DNA of 64,000 nucleotides from Bradyrhizobium huanghuaihaiense (GCF_007830635.1 NZ_VLLA01000026.1:1-64000); one strand, 5' to 3'. Positions 24,466 through 33,261 are shown, counted from the first letter of the stretch. Program-made: numbers and translations. Notes: generated from the letters alone by a model not told the origin.

Positions 24466-24822
24466 ATGCTTTCTCGCTGCGATCTCATCAAGGGCGCCGC
24501 GGTCGCGCTTCTCACCTTCTCGATACAAGGCGCATGGGCGCAGGAGACCAAGATGAACCTGTTCAAGATCGTCACCATCAAGGACGAAATCGTCGTCGGA
24601 TTGTCGGCGGAGGAGCTGCAGGCACTCGGCGGCAATGACGCGAGCGCCGTTGCACATGCGCTCGCACAGAAGGGCGACCTCACCGTCTGGCAATACAACG
24701 TGCATCGCGGCCCGAATGGCGAATTGCAGCAGGCGCCGACCGCCAAAATCGGGCTTTTGGCCAACGCCTCGCTGCGGGTCGAGCCCTACACCACGCCTTA
24801 CCAGATCGTACCTCATCCGTAA
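24466..24822 (+). CDS. small exported hypothetical protein
   Basis: 118 residues from the ATG at 24466 with AAGGACGACGGC upstream; an in-frame ATG at 24415 is an alternative. Signal peptide LIKGAAVALLTFSIQGAWAQ. The mature region has FKIVTIKDEIVVGLSAEELQALGG, then DLTVWQYNVHRGPNGELQQAPTAKIGLLA, a regular pattern I recall in rhizobial hypothetical proteins. Function unknown. Confidence 0.65.
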   Translation: MLSRCDLIKGAAVALLTFSIQGAWAQETKMNLFKIVTIKDEIVVGLSAEELQALGGNDASAVAHALAQKGDLTVWQYNVHRGPNGELQQAPTAKIGLLANASLRVEPYTTPYQIVPHP

Positions 24823-24867
24823 GGAGCAGAACGGCGCCCCGGCGGTCGGACCGCCGGCGCGCCGCAG

Positions 24868-25443
24868 TCACCTGCGCCGGCCCCCACGCTCTGTCCCCGT
24901 CTCGGTCGCAAAGCCGTAGATCAGCGCCAGCCGGTCCAGGCATTCGCGAAAGCGCCGCCCGAAATAATCATTCCAGCGCTGGGTACGAACGGCACGACGC
25001 TGCCCGATCTGGTCCATGGTCAAACCCAGCACCAGCGCATCGTGCACCAGCGCGGCGCCGTCGGTGCCGAGTTCCCGCTCGACCCGATTCAGTCGCAGCA
25101 CCGCCTGGCGCTGGCTTTCGGTGACGGGCTCGCGTGTGCCGGTCCCATCGACATATTCGCGGGTCGTATCCACCGCCTGAGGTCCCCGCTCCGCCCGCTC
25201 CCAATCGTTCTGGAAGGCGCGCCCGCCGCGGTATTGTGCTTCATCGATCTGGTGATGTGCGTGCAGCCGGCCGAGCGGATCGCTGCGGATCGACCGAAGG
25301 GCCAGAATCTTCTCGCCGGAATCGAGCGCCAGCGGATTGTCGACCTCCACCTCCGCCACCACGGCATTGAACGGCACCTCCCGGGACCGCCGGTCGTAGA
25401 TCTGCGTCAATTTGTAGGACTTGTTGCGTCGGGGACGTGCCAC
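24868..25443 (-). CDS. hypothetical protein downstream of gcrA
   Basis: 191 residues from a GTG with AAGGAG eight bases upstream. The N-terminus is basic (ARPRRNKSYKLTQIYDRRS). The C-terminal 70 residues (NRVERELGTDGAALVHDALVLGLTMDQIGQRR...DRLALIYGFA) resemble a DUF6456/helical phage-packaging-like pattern, by recollection only. It follows gcrA by 45 bases on the same strand and is probably in its operon. Confidence 0.6.
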   Translation of the reverse strand: MARPRRNKSYKLTQIYDRRSREVPFNAVVAEVEVDNPLALDSGEKILALRSIRSDPLGRLHAHHQIDEAQYRGGRAFQNDWERAERGPQAVDTTREYVDGTGTREPVTESQRQAVLRLNRVERELGTDGAALVHDALVLGLTMDQIGQRRAVRTQRWNDYFGRRFRECLDRLALIYGFATETGTERGGRRR

Positions 25444-25488
25444 TCGGATGCTCCTTGCAAGACTGACGATTGAATGGACGGCTCGGAT

Positions 25489-26019
25489 TCAGGCGGGGGA
25501 GACCAGCCTCAGCGCGACCGGAGTTGCGATGCGAGCTGACGCAGCTCCGGAACGGCGCGTCAGGCGCGCATGCGGTGCGCAATAGCTGGAGCCCGGTTGG
25601 CGCGGATGGCCGCAGAAGGTGATTTCCTCCCCGTCCTTGTCGCCGCCGTAGGGATAGCGGCAGTCGGCCGCCTCGAGCTCGACCAGCTCGATCAGGCGCG
25701 GCTGGACGCCGACGCAGCGTAACTTGACCCGTGCGGCGGGCTTCATTGCGGACTTCGGCGGCAGGTTCAGGTTCGCCAGTGCCGAGCGGCGTGGCGAAAC
25801 CAGAGCCTCGCCCGGCAAAGGCGGAACGATCGAGGGGCTCGTCATCCATTCCGGAACGACGAGTCCGAGCCGCTTGGCGCGGCCGATCACCGCGTTGCGT
25901 GTGTAAGCCGTTCCGAATCTTGCATTAATCTGCCTTCCGATCTCCGCATAAGACATTCCCTTGAGAAAATGCTCGCGAAGCGCGTCGGAGTGTTCCGACG
26001 GCCAATGGCCCGGTTCCAT
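25489..26019 (-). CDS. gcrA: GcrA family cell-cycle regulator
   Basis: 176 residues from the ATG preceded by AGGACAGCATC. In alphaproteobacteria GcrA binds sigma-70 RNA polymerase and activates promoters carrying GANTC methylation sites. The N-terminal HTH is clear: LREHFLKGMSYAEIGRQINA...TRNAVIGRAKRLGL. The C-terminus carries the CRYPYG...FCGHP...SYCAPHA cysteine/histidine cluster typical of the family. It is divergent from the S24 repressor gene, with a shared palindromic control region of 166 bases. Confidence 0.9.
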   Translation of the reverse strand: MEPGHWPSEHSDALREHFLKGMSYAEIGRQINARFGTAYTRNAVIGRAKRLGLVVPEWMTSPSIVPPLPGEALVSPRRSALANLNLPPKSAMKPAARVKLRCVGVQPRLIELVELEAADCRYPYGGDKDGEEITFCGHPRQPGSSYCAPHARLTRRSGAASARIATPVALRLVSPA

Positions 26020-26133
26020 GATGCTGTCCTGTGATGCGCCTCCTCCGACCGCACGATCCGGAGGCGGGACACACATTCCGCTATTCCGAAGTCGGCGTCA
26101 AGCGGAAATTCTGATATTCATAATTGCATCAAT

Positions 26134-26146
26134 TCCGAATTTCGGA
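26134..26146. promoter_or_regulatory. candidate operator for the S24 repressor
   Basis: TCCGAA-T-TTCGGA is a perfect 6-1-6 palindrome in the region between divergent gcrA and the XRE/S24 gene. Related sequence (TTCCGAA, TTTCCGA, TTCGGAAA) occurs at 26083-26090 and again just after the repressor gene, before the next gene. That distribution suits an autoregulated repressor controlling neighbours. Confidence 0.45.
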
Positions 26147-26185
26147 TTACAAGAGACGACACGATGGGCAATCGAGGGAATCACC

Positions 26186-26794
26186 ATGTTGGACGTTGCT
26201 ATGATCGAGCGGGGCCTGGAGAAGACGGGCAAGAGCAAGGGCGGCCTGGCGGCGGCCATGGGCGTGCGGCCCGGCGCGGTGTCGGAGATCCTCGGTGGCG
26301 AGCGCCTGGTGAAGGCGTCGGAAATCATTCCGATCATGGAATATCTCGAGCTCAACCTCGCACCGATCATGGGCCGCGTCGGGGCCGGCGCCGTAATCGA
26401 GCCGGATTATGAACAGGTTCCTCCGGAGGGGCTCGGCGATATCGCGCTGCCCTTCCCGATCATGGAGGAGACCGTCGCCTTCGAGATCGTCGGCGACTCG
26501 ATGCTGCCCAAATACGAGAGCGGCGACGTGATCGTGGTCTACAAGGACCAACGCCATCCGCTGTCGAGCTTCTATGGCGAAGAGGCCGTGGTCCGGCTCA
26601 AGACCGGCGAACGCTATTTGAAGACCATCGAGCGGGGCAAATCTCCCTCCGTCGTCAATCTCACCAGCTTCAACGCCAAGCCGATCGTCGGCGTCAAGCT
26701 CGACTGGGTCGGCGAGATCTGCCTCTCCATGCCCAAGGGCCAGCTCGAACGACTGCGTGCCAAGTCGGCGCGTCCCCGCAAGAAGGGCAAGTAG
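26186..26794 (+). CDS. XRE-type HTH and S24 peptidase (LexA/CI-like) repressor
   Basis: 202 residues from the ATG following GAGGGAATCACC. The N-terminal HTH (about 1-60: GLEKTGKSKGGLAAAMGVRPGAV) is of the lambda-repressor kind. A possible Ala67-Gly68 cleavage site lies in VGAGAV. The S24 catalytic pair is Ser105 (GDSMLPKY) and Lys146 (RYLKTI). Such proteins self-cleave on DNA damage and derepress targets. No phage genes surround it, so it may be a domesticated repressor. Palindromes flank the gene on both sides. Confidence 0.85.
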   Translation: MLDVAMIERGLEKTGKSKGGLAAAMGVRPGAVSEILGGERLVKASEIIPIMEYLELNLAPIMGRVGAGAVIEPDYEQVPPEGLGDIALPFPIMEETVAFEIVGDSMLPKYESGDVIVVYKDQRHPLSSFYGEEAVVRLKTGERYLKTIERGKSPSVVNLTSFNAKPIVGVKLDWVGEICLSMPKGQLERLRAKSARPRKKGK

Positions 26795-26800
26795 GCAGAG

Positions 26801-26856
26801 GATTTCCGATTTTTGGAAATCCAACTTGACTTAGTTCTGTTTTTCGGAAATACTCT
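26801..26856 (+). promoter_or_regulatory. promoter with overlapping repressor-like sites
   Basis: GATTTCC (26801-26807) and GGAAATC (26815-26821) form an inverted repeat. A TTGACT box (26826-26831) followed after 17 bases by AATACT (26849-26854) gives a plausible sigma-70 promoter for the gene at 26892. TTTTTCGGAAA lies between the boxes and resembles the candidate operator upstream of the S24 repressor gene. Confidence 0.45.
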
Positions 26857-26891
26857 GCCGCGCACCGACCACGGCGCGGCAGGATTGCAAG

Positions 26892-27167
26892 ATGCAGTAT
26901 TTCGTCGTGATGATTGACTACGGGCGGCGTGGCCGCGAGGCGGTCGTCGATCCTGAAATCACCAGGCGCGAGGTCATCTCCCGCCTCGCCTCGGGTGAGT
27001 ATCGGAACGTCTCGTTCATCCACGAGATCGTGGAGAACTCGGTCGAGGACGTGACCGAGGCCATCCTTGCCGAGGCGGCCCTCCCCCAGATCGAGCCCGA
27101 GGACGTCGACCTCCAGGCGATCCGCCTCGACCACGCCCGCGACCTGCGCAAGCACGAACGGACGTGA
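26892..27167 (+). CDS. conserved hypothetical protein, candidate S24-repressor target
   Basis: 91 residues starting MQYFVVMIDYGRRGREAVVDPE, a pattern I recall in rhizobial hypothetical proteins. It is acidic, with an ISRLASGEYRNVSFIHEI core and no membrane segment. The ATG follows AGGATTGCAAG. The gene has its own promoter with palindromic boxes and ends inside a strong hairpin terminator. Function unknown. Confidence 0.75.
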   Translation: MQYFVVMIDYGRRGREAVVDPEITRREVISRLASGEYRNVSFIHEIVENSVEDVTEAILAEAALPQIEPEDVDLQAIRLDHARDLRKHERT

Positions 27168-27194
27168 TGCAGGCCGCGGCGGCCTGCATCACGT
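27162..27194. terminator. strong hairpin terminator between convergent genes
   Basis: ACGTGATGCAGGCC (27162-27175) and GGCCTGCATCACGT (27181-27194) form a perfect 14-bp stem with a 5-base loop. It overlaps the stop codon of the gene ending at 27167 and lies 12 bases from the convergent quinone oxidoreductase stop. It can work in both directions. Confidence 0.75.
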
Positions 27195-27205
27195 CTGGAC
27201 GAATA

Positions 27206-28180
27206 TTACACCAGGAGAACGGTCGATCCCGTCGTCTTGCGCGCGGCAAGATCAGCATGCGCCTTGGCCGCGTCCTTCAGCGGATAGGTCTGGTGCACCT
27301 CGATCTTCACCGCACCGGACTTGACGACGTCGAACAGCTCGCCCGCCATCGCCACCAGGTTCTCGCGCTTGGCAGCATAGGTGAACAGCGTCGGCCGGGT
27401 GACGTAAAGCGAGCCCTTCTGGGCGAGCAGGCCGAGATTGAGTGGCTCGACCGCGCCTGAGGACTGGCCGAACAGCGCAGCGACGCCGAGCGGCGCGAGA
27501 CAATCCAGCGATTTCAGGAATGTGTCCTTGCCGACGGAATCGTACACCACCGGCACCTTCTTGCCGCCAGTGATCTCGTCGACCCGCTTCACGAAATCCT
27601 CGCGCGTGTAGATGATCACATGCTCGCAGCCATGCGCCTTGGCGAGCTTCGCCTTTTCGTCGTTGCTGACCGTGCCGATCACGGTCGCGCCGAGATGCTT
27701 GGCCCACTGGCTGAGAATGAGGCCGACGCCGCCGGCGGCAGCATGGAGCAGAATTGTGTCACCGGCCTTCACCCGATAGGTCTGCCGGATCAGGTACTGC
27801 GTCGTCAGTCCCTTCAGCATCATCGCCGCCGCGGTCTTGTCATCGACGCCATCGGGCAGCTTCAAGAGACGGTCGGCGGGGATCAGCCGCGCCTCCGAAT
27901 AGGCACCGAGCGGCGAGGCGCCATAAGCGACGCGATCACCAGGCTTCAGATCGGTGACACCCGGACCGACCTCCTCAACGACGCCGGCCGCCTCGCTGCC
28001 GAGCCCGCTCGGCAATTGCGCAGGATAGAGACCGGAACGGTTGTAGATGTCGACGAAGTTGAGGCCGACGGCCGTGTGGCGAATGCGCGCCTCGCCAGGT
28101 CCGGGCTTGCCGACACTGACCTCTTCCCAGACCAGGACCTCAGGGCCGCCGGTCTTGTGAAAGCGAATGGCATGCGTCAT
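27206..28180 (-). CDS. qor: NADPH:quinone oxidoreductase (zinc-independent MDR family)
   Basis: 324 residues, with AAGGGAGCAACCCC before the ATG. It belongs to the medium-chain dehydrogenase/reductase superfamily: N-terminal GroES-like domain (GPGEARIRHTAVGLNFVDIYNRSGLYP), Rossmann fold with LLHAAAGGVGLILSQWAKHLGA, and the family segment VVYDSVGKDTF. The catalytic-zinc Cys/His residues of alcohol dehydrogenases are absent, as in QorA. It reduces quinones with NADPH in the cytoplasm. Confidence 0.9.
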   Translation of the reverse strand: MTHAIRFHKTGGPEVLVWEEVSVGKPGPGEARIRHTAVGLNFVDIYNRSGLYPAQLPSGLGSEAAGVVEEVGPGVTDLKPGDRVAYGASPLGAYSEARLIPADRLLKLPDGVDDKTAAAMMLKGLTTQYLIRQTYRVKAGDTILLHAAAGGVGLILSQWAKHLGATVIGTVSNDEKAKLAKAHGCEHVIIYTREDFVKRVDEITGGKKVPVVYDSVGKDTFLKSLDCLAPLGVAALFGQSSGAVEPLNLGLLAQKGSLYVTRPTLFTYAAKRENLVAMAGELFDVVKSGAVKIEVHQTYPLKDAAKAHADLAARKTTGSTVLLV

Positions 28181-28403
28181 GGGGTTGCTCCCTTATCGTT
28201 GCAGTGATGGTCCGAGAACCGGATCGGCCTGTGAAATAGGCATTTGGTCCGCCCGTTACAGTACAGAGCCGTAACAAGAATGTCACAGCGAACGACAAAC
28301 ACCGGCCGTTCCGCCTCTGTTCGAAAGAGTTGATGACGGCCTTGGGGCAACCGGCAGTACCTTTTGCGCGGGGATTGGTGGTCGCCTGCGAAGGAGAGCC
28401 GAG

Positions 28404-28604
28404 ATGCCAGCTTATGTACAGCTTCATCAGGACATCGAAATCGCGCCTGTAATTTGCCCGACGTGCATGGGGTTCCTGCCAATGTATGTGCGCGAGGTCG
28501 AGCCGCATTGGAGCCTTGCCAAGATCGACTTCGTCTACGAATGCGCCGATTGCGGCGCCGAGGTCCGGCAGACGATCCGCAAGCCGGAGCTGCTGCGGCA
28601 CTGA
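28404..28604 (+). CDS. small zinc-ribbon-like protein
   Basis: 66 residues, with AAGGAGAGCCGAG before the ATG. Two CxxC pairs (CPTC and CADC) 30 residues apart suggest a zinc ribbon. It is divergent from the quinone oxidoreductase, with 223 bases between, and lies 140 bases upstream of the MoxR gene. Possibly a nucleic-acid or protein-binding accessory; function unknown. Confidence 0.7.
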   Translation: MPAYVQLHQDIEIAPVICPTCMGFLPMYVREVEPHWSLAKIDFVYECADCGAEVRQTIRKPELLRH

Positions 28605-28744
28605 GCGCGACCGAAGAACTGCTCAACTATTTGCGCTGAACGGAAAAAACGCCGCTCACGCGGATGTCTCCCAAACGAGGCTTGTTCTTTGCCGGGAACG
28701 CAGGCAGAACAAGCCTCAAGCAAGACCTTTGGGAGCGCCATTTC

Positions 28745-29692
28745 GTGGCAGATCAGAAGGCCTCGACGTCGATCGAGGCAGTGGAGAGCGGCCTCGCCGC
28801 GCAGGGTTATATCGCGAGCCGGCAGATCGCGACCGCCGTCTATTTGTCGCAACAGATCGAGAAGCCGATCCTGGTGGAAGGCCCCGCGGGCGTCGGCAAG
28901 ACCGAGCTCGCCAAGGCGATCGCCGCCTGGCGCGGCATGAAGATGATCCGCCTGCAGTGCTACGAAGGCCTCGACGAGGCCAAGGCGCTCTACGAGTGGA
29001 AATACGCCAAGCAGCTTCTCTACACGCAGATCCTCAAGGACAAGCTCGGCGAAGTGCTCGGCGGCGCGCAAACGCTGCACGCCGCGCTCGATCAACTCCA
29101 CGATTTCGGCGACGTGTTCTTCTCCAAGGAGTTCGTCGAGCCGCGCCCGCTGCTCCAGGCGCTGGAACAGCCGGGCGGCTGCGTGCTGCTGATCGACGAG
29201 ATCGACAAGTCGGACGCTGAATTCGAGTCGCTGCTGCTGGAAATCCTGTCCGACTTCCAGGTCACGATCCCCGAACTCGGCACCGTCTCGGCGATCACCC
29301 CGCCAACGGTGATCCTCACCTCCAACAGCGAGCGCGATCTCGGCGACGCCCTGAAGCGACGCTGCCTGCATCTGCATATCGGCTTCCCCGAGCAGCGGCT
29401 GGAGGAGCGCATCGTCGAGAGCCGTGTGCCCGGCATCTCGCAGACCTTGCGCCGGCAGATGGTCGGCTTCATCCACGAGATCCGGTCGCTCGATCTGAAG
29501 AAGCTGCCCTCGGTCAGCGAGACCATCGACTGGGCGCGCGTGCTGGTGCTGCTGCAGGCGACCGAGCTCGACACCGACATCGTCAAGGACACGCTCAACG
29601 TGCTCCTGAAATACGAGGCCGATATCGAGGCGGCGGCGCCGCAAGTGACGACCTTCATTGCCAAGGCAGCCCGATCCAACGTCTTCGGTTGA
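28745..29692 (+). CDS. MoxR-family AAA+ ATPase (CoxD-like)
   Basis: 315 residues from a GTG preceded by GGGAG; an in-frame ATG 27 codons upstream lacks a ribosome binding site. Walker A is GPAGVGKTE and Walker B LLIDEIDK. Sensor and arginine-finger regions follow (LTSNSERDLGDALKRRC). MoxR proteins work with VWA partners as chaperones for metal-centre or complex assembly. CoxD with CoxE matures CO dehydrogenase, but no cox structural genes are nearby. The VWA partner starts six bases after its stop. Confidence 0.88.
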   Translation: MADQKASTSIEAVESGLAAQGYIASRQIATAVYLSQQIEKPILVEGPAGVGKTELAKAIAAWRGMKMIRLQCYEGLDEAKALYEWKYAKQLLYTQILKDKLGEVLGGAQTLHAALDQLHDFGDVFFSKEFVEPRPLLQALEQPGGCVLLIDEIDKSDAEFESLLLEILSDFQVTIPELGTVSAITPPTVILTSNSERDLGDALKRRCLHLHIGFPEQRLEERIVESRVPGISQTLRRQMVGFIHEIRSLDLKKLPSVSETIDWARVLVLLQATELDTDIVKDTLNVLLKYEADIEAAAPQVTTFIAKAARSNVFG

Positions 29693-29697
29693 CGCCG

Positions 29698-31074
29698 ATG
29701 CGCGAGAACCTCCATCGTTTCTTTCGGGCGGCGCGGGGCGTGGGCGTCCACGTCTCGCCAGCCGAGAGCATCGATGCGATGCGCGCGGTGTCGCAGGTCG
29801 GCTTTTCCGACCGGACCATCCTGCGCGACGCTCTGCTGCTGACGCTCGCCAAATCCCAGGACGAGAAGCTCGCGCTCCGCGACTGCTTCGATCTGTTCTT
29901 CAGCCAGCCCGAACCGCGACAGGAGCAGCCCGAGGGCGCCGACCAGGACACCGCACAGGACGCAGATCAAGCGCCCTCCTCCGGCGCGGCCAGTGATGCT
30001 GGCGGCGGTTCACCGCAGCAGGAACTGGGCCCGCTCGCGCAGATGCTGCTGTCGCAGGATCGCAATGCCATCGCGGCCGCGATCGCCAGTGCCTCCGGCG
30101 CCGCGTCCCTGTCCGACATCCGCTACTCGACCCAGCGCGGCATCTTCTCCAGCCGCATCCTCGATGCCATGGGCCTGCAGCGCCTGCGCGACGATCTCGA
30201 CGAGCTCACCGCGACCAATCCGTCGCTGGCCGAACGCCTGCGCACCGCGCTCGATGGTTTGCGCGAGGCGGTGCGCGACACGGTCTCGCAGGGGCTTGCA
30301 CTCTATGCCCGCGAGGAAGCCGAAAACCTCCGCAACGAGATCCTGCGCAACGCGCCGCTCGCGCGCATCGAGCGGCGTCAGGTTGCCGAGATGCGTGCCC
30401 TCATCCGCCAGATCGCGCGCCGGCTGCGGGAGCGCTATTCCAAGCCGCGCAAGCGCCAGCGCCGTGGCCATCTCGACGTCCGCCGCACGCTGCGCCGGAA
30501 CGCGGCCTGGGGCGGCGTGCCCTTCCTGACCGCGTGGAAGCGCAAGCACCGCGACCGGCCGAAGATCGTGGCGCTCTGCGACGTCTCGGGCTCGGTTGCG
30601 CAGGTGTCCGATTTCTTCCTGCTGCTGATCCACTCCCTGCACGAGGTCGTCGACGACGTCCGCTCCTTCGCCTTCTCCTCGCATCTGATCGAGGTCAGCC
30701 AGATCCTGGAATCAAAGTCGCCGGAAGAGGCGATGGCCGAGATCATGTCCAAGGTCGGTTTCGGCTCGTCGGACTACGGCTCCTCGCTGGTCGATTTCGA
30801 GAAGGAGTTCATGAGCATGCTGACACCGCAGACCACCGTGATCGTGCTCGGCGATGCCCGCAGCAACAACCTCGACCCGCGCGCCGATATCCTGCGCCGC
30901 ATCTCCGAGCGCTCGAAGCGGCTGGTCTGGCTCAATCCCGAGGGGCGGCTCGCCTGGGGCTTTGGCGATTCCGAGATGCCGCGCTATGCGACCTTTTGCA
31001 GCGTCGTGCGCCAATGCGCCACCGCGCAGCAGCTCGAGCGCGCGGTGTCCGACATCGTGGCGACTTATCAGTAG
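29698..31074 (+). CDS. VWA-domain protein, CoxE-like partner of the MoxR ATPase
   Basis: 458 residues from the ATG at 29698; a TTG three codons upstream overlaps the moxR stop. The N-terminal helical part is followed by an acidic, Gln/Asp/Ser-rich linker (about 75-110) and basic helices (RQIARRLRERYSKPRKRQRRG). The VWA domain carries a MIDAS metal site starting DVSGS and continuing with GSSDYGSSL and GDARSNN. Function is inferred from the paired MoxR gene. Confidence 0.88.
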   Translation: MRENLHRFFRAARGVGVHVSPAESIDAMRAVSQVGFSDRTILRDALLLTLAKSQDEKLALRDCFDLFFSQPEPRQEQPEGADQDTAQDADQAPSSGAASDAGGGSPQQELGPLAQMLLSQDRNAIAAAIASASGAASLSDIRYSTQRGIFSSRILDAMGLQRLRDDLDELTATNPSLAERLRTALDGLREAVRDTVSQGLALYAREEAENLRNEILRNAPLARIERRQVAEMRALIRQIARRLRERYSKPRKRQRRGHLDVRRTLRRNAAWGGVPFLTAWKRKHRDRPKIVALCDVSGSVAQVSDFFLLLIHSLHEVVDDVRSFAFSSHLIEVSQILESKSPEEAMAEIMSKVGFGSSDYGSSLVDFEKEFMSMLTPQTTVIVLGDARSNNLDPRADILRRISERSKRLVWLNPEGRLAWGFGDSEMPRYATFCSVVRQCATAQQLERAVSDIVATYQ

Positions 31075-31096
31075 GCGGCGACGACGACCTCTCGCG

Positions 31097-31279
31097 TCAG
31101 GCGGCGGTCAACTCGGCCTGGATGAGATTGCACTCCCGAAAGTGATACGCGATTTCGTCGAGCGCGCGCTGCTCCCACTCCTGGGCCTGCGCGAGCCAGA
31201 ACACCCGGCGCTCCGAATCCAGCGCAGCGCGCTCACGGCACAGGGATTCCTGACTGCGAATTTCCACCAGCCTGTTCAT
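31097..31279 (-). CDS. small helical hypothetical protein
   Basis: 60 residues from the ATG preceded by GGAGTGGAGTGC. Entirely charged helix: NRLVEIRSQESLCRERAALDSERR, then AQEWEQRALDEIAYHFREC. It is convergent with the VWA gene, 22 bases apart. No family is recognised. Confidence 0.6.
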   Translation of the reverse strand: MNRLVEIRSQESLCRERAALDSERRVFWLAQAQEWEQRALDEIAYHFRECNLIQAELTAA

Positions 31280-31627
31280 GCACTCCACTCCTGCCGTGTG
31301 AAGCCATTCCCCGCGAATCAACGTAACAGAGTCCCGAGTCCCTCGCCTCATGATTTCTGTGCATATCGCGACGCAGAATGGGACAGCTGTGCTTCCCGTG
31401 CACCGCGACAATTCGCAGCGCAACATCAAATGCGGATCATCAATTAGTGATCGTCGGGACGATATTCGCGCGCAAACGATCTTAACTCCTGTGGCCGCAA
31501 TGAAGTGCCGCAATTTGTGAAGAGATGTTCTAAACAGCTGACCGAATTCCCGACTCATTGTCGTCGCACGGTCTTCATGTGGCGCCGCTAACAGGGGCAC
31601 GCGAACCGGACGATCGCCTGAGGCAAC
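31280..31627. other. 348-base spacer between divergent small genes
   Basis: No coding frame is supported. One imperfect palindrome (GATCA-N8-TGATC) lies at 31435-31452. The region should carry promoters for the divergent small genes at 31279 (minus) and 31628 (plus), but I see no clear boxes. Confidence 0.5.
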
Positions 31628-31849
31628 ATGAGCAACGATTTCGACTTCGATCTTTCATCCGACCAGTGGGAAGCGCTGAAGGCGCTTCGCAACCCGGTGT
31701 CGAACGGTCGCCTCGCGAAGGCCTATGTCGTCGGAAGCCTGGTTGAGCTTGGCCTTGTCGTGGTCAATGACGGCGTTCCGGCAATCACACCGGCCGGCCG
31801 CAGGGCGCTGGTGCGCGGATCGTGCAGATTGCTGGACCTCGCCGCTTAA
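31628..31849 (+). CDS. small conserved hypothetical protein
   Basis: 73 residues, with GAGGCAAC before the ATG. The pattern SSDQWEALKALRNP, then RLAKAYVVGSLVELGLV, then AITPAGRRALVRG looks like a compact winged-helix-like or DNA-binding half-domain and is familiar from Bradyrhizobium hypothetical proteins. It is convergent with the purine permease gene, nine bases apart. Confidence 0.7.
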   Translation: MSNDFDFDLSSDQWEALKALRNPVSNGRLAKAYVVGSLVELGLVVVNDGVPAITPAGRRALVRGSCRLLDLAA

Positions 31850-31857
31850 CGCAGGCG

Positions 31858-33249
31858 TCAAAAGATCTGCGCGATCACGATCGCGTAGGCAACGAACACC
31901 GTCCCAAGTCCCCACACCATCGCCGGAATCTGCGACCGCCGGCCGACGGCCACTTCCAGGGCGATGTAGCTCAGCGTGCCCAGGGCCATTCCGTTGATAA
32001 GGTTGTTGGTCAGCACGGTGACGAGCAGCGTCAGCACGATCGGAACCGCATTGACGAGATCGGTCATGTCGATGCGGGCGAGCCCCTGCATCATCAGCAC
32101 GCCCACGAGCACCAGCGCGGGCGCGGTCGCTTGCGCCGGGATGATGACGAAGATCGGCCAGAAGAACAATGCGAGAAAGAAGAATCCCGCGACAGTCAGC
32201 GAGGTCAGGCCGGTGCGGCCGCCGGCCTGCACGCCCGTGATCGATTCGATGTAGGCCGTGACGACGGACGTCCCGAGCAGCGGTCCCACCACCGAAGCCG
32301 TCGCATCGGTCGCAAATGCTGCAGTGGCGTTCGGGATCGAGCCATCGGGCTTGCGTAAGTTGGCAGCCCCCGTCACGCCGATCAGCGTGCCCAGCGTCGA
32401 AAAGAATTCGGCGCACAGGAAATAGAACAGCAGCGGCAGCGCCACGACGAAGTGGCTGAAGAGATAGCCGATGTCGAGCGCCATGAAGGTGCTGGTCGGC
32501 CAGCGCGGCCACGCCATGATGGCTGATGGCACCGAGGTCACCATCTTGCCGTTGGCACCCGGAACGAAGAAGCCGATCAGGGTCAGCACTGCGATCGACA
32601 GGATCAGCGCCGCCGGCACCCGGCGCGCCACCAGGACCGGCGTGAGCAGGAGGCCGAACAACGTCAGCAGCACCGGCGGGCTGCGCAGGGATCCCATGGC
32701 AATGTAGGTCGACGGATTCGGGACGACGAACCCGGCGCCCCGCAGCGCAATGAAGACGATGAGGGTACCGACCGCCGCCTGGATGCCGATCTTCAGCGCT
32801 TCCGGCACGTCCTTCGCGACTTTCTCGCGCAGCTTCGACAGGCTGAGGATCAGGAACAGAACGCCGGTGAAAGCGACCATCGCGAGCGCGCCCTGCCAGG
32901 GCATGCCCATCTGCTTGACGATGACATAGGTGAAGATGACGTTCGATCCCATTGCGGGCGCAACCGCGAGCGGCAGGTTGGCCCACAGCCCCATCATGAC
33001 GGAGCCGAAGATCGCGGCGAGCGCCGTGGCGCTGACGAGATCGGCGCGATCCATCCCGGCGTTGGACATGATCGCGGGGTTGACGGCGATGATATAGGCC
33101 ATGGCTGCGAACGTCGTTGCTCCGGCCATCACCTCGCGGCCAATGCTCGTGCCACGTTCGGTGAGGCCAAAGGTGCGATCGAGCAGCCCGGAGGCTGCAC
33201 GCGGAGCCGGCTCGGCGGGAGCGGCTTGCGGCTTCGTCATCTCATTCAT
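31858..33249 (-). CDS. AzgA-like purine permease (NCS2 family)
   Basis: 463 residues with about twelve to fourteen membrane segments; GGGGAAG precedes the ATG. Characteristic AzgA/PbuG features are GLTERGTSIGREVMAGATTFAAMAYIIAVNPAI near the N-terminus, LAVAPAMGSN, and AGGRTGLTSL. The family imports adenine, guanine or hypoxanthine with protons. It lies 12 bases downstream of adenine deaminase and so probably delivers adenine to it. Confidence 0.92.
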   Translation of the reverse strand: MNEMTKPQAAPAEPAPRAASGLLDRTFGLTERGTSIGREVMAGATTFAAMAYIIAVNPAIMSNAGMDRADLVSATALAAIFGSVMMGLWANLPLAVAPAMGSNVIFTYVIVKQMGMPWQGALAMVAFTGVLFLILSLSKLREKVAKDVPEALKIGIQAAVGTLIVFIALRGAGFVVPNPSTYIAMGSLRSPPVLLTLFGLLLTPVLVARRVPAALILSIAVLTLIGFFVPGANGKMVTSVPSAIMAWPRWPTSTFMALDIGYLFSHFVVALPLLFYFLCAEFFSTLGTLIGVTGAANLRKPDGSIPNATAAFATDATASVVGPLLGTSVVTAYIESITGVQAGGRTGLTSLTVAGFFFLALFFWPIFVIIPAQATAPALVLVGVLMMQGLARIDMTDLVNAVPIVLTLLVTVLTNNLINGMALGTLSYIALEVAVGRRSQIPAMVWGLGTVFVAYAIVIAQIF

Positions 33250-33261
33250 CGCAGTCTTCCC

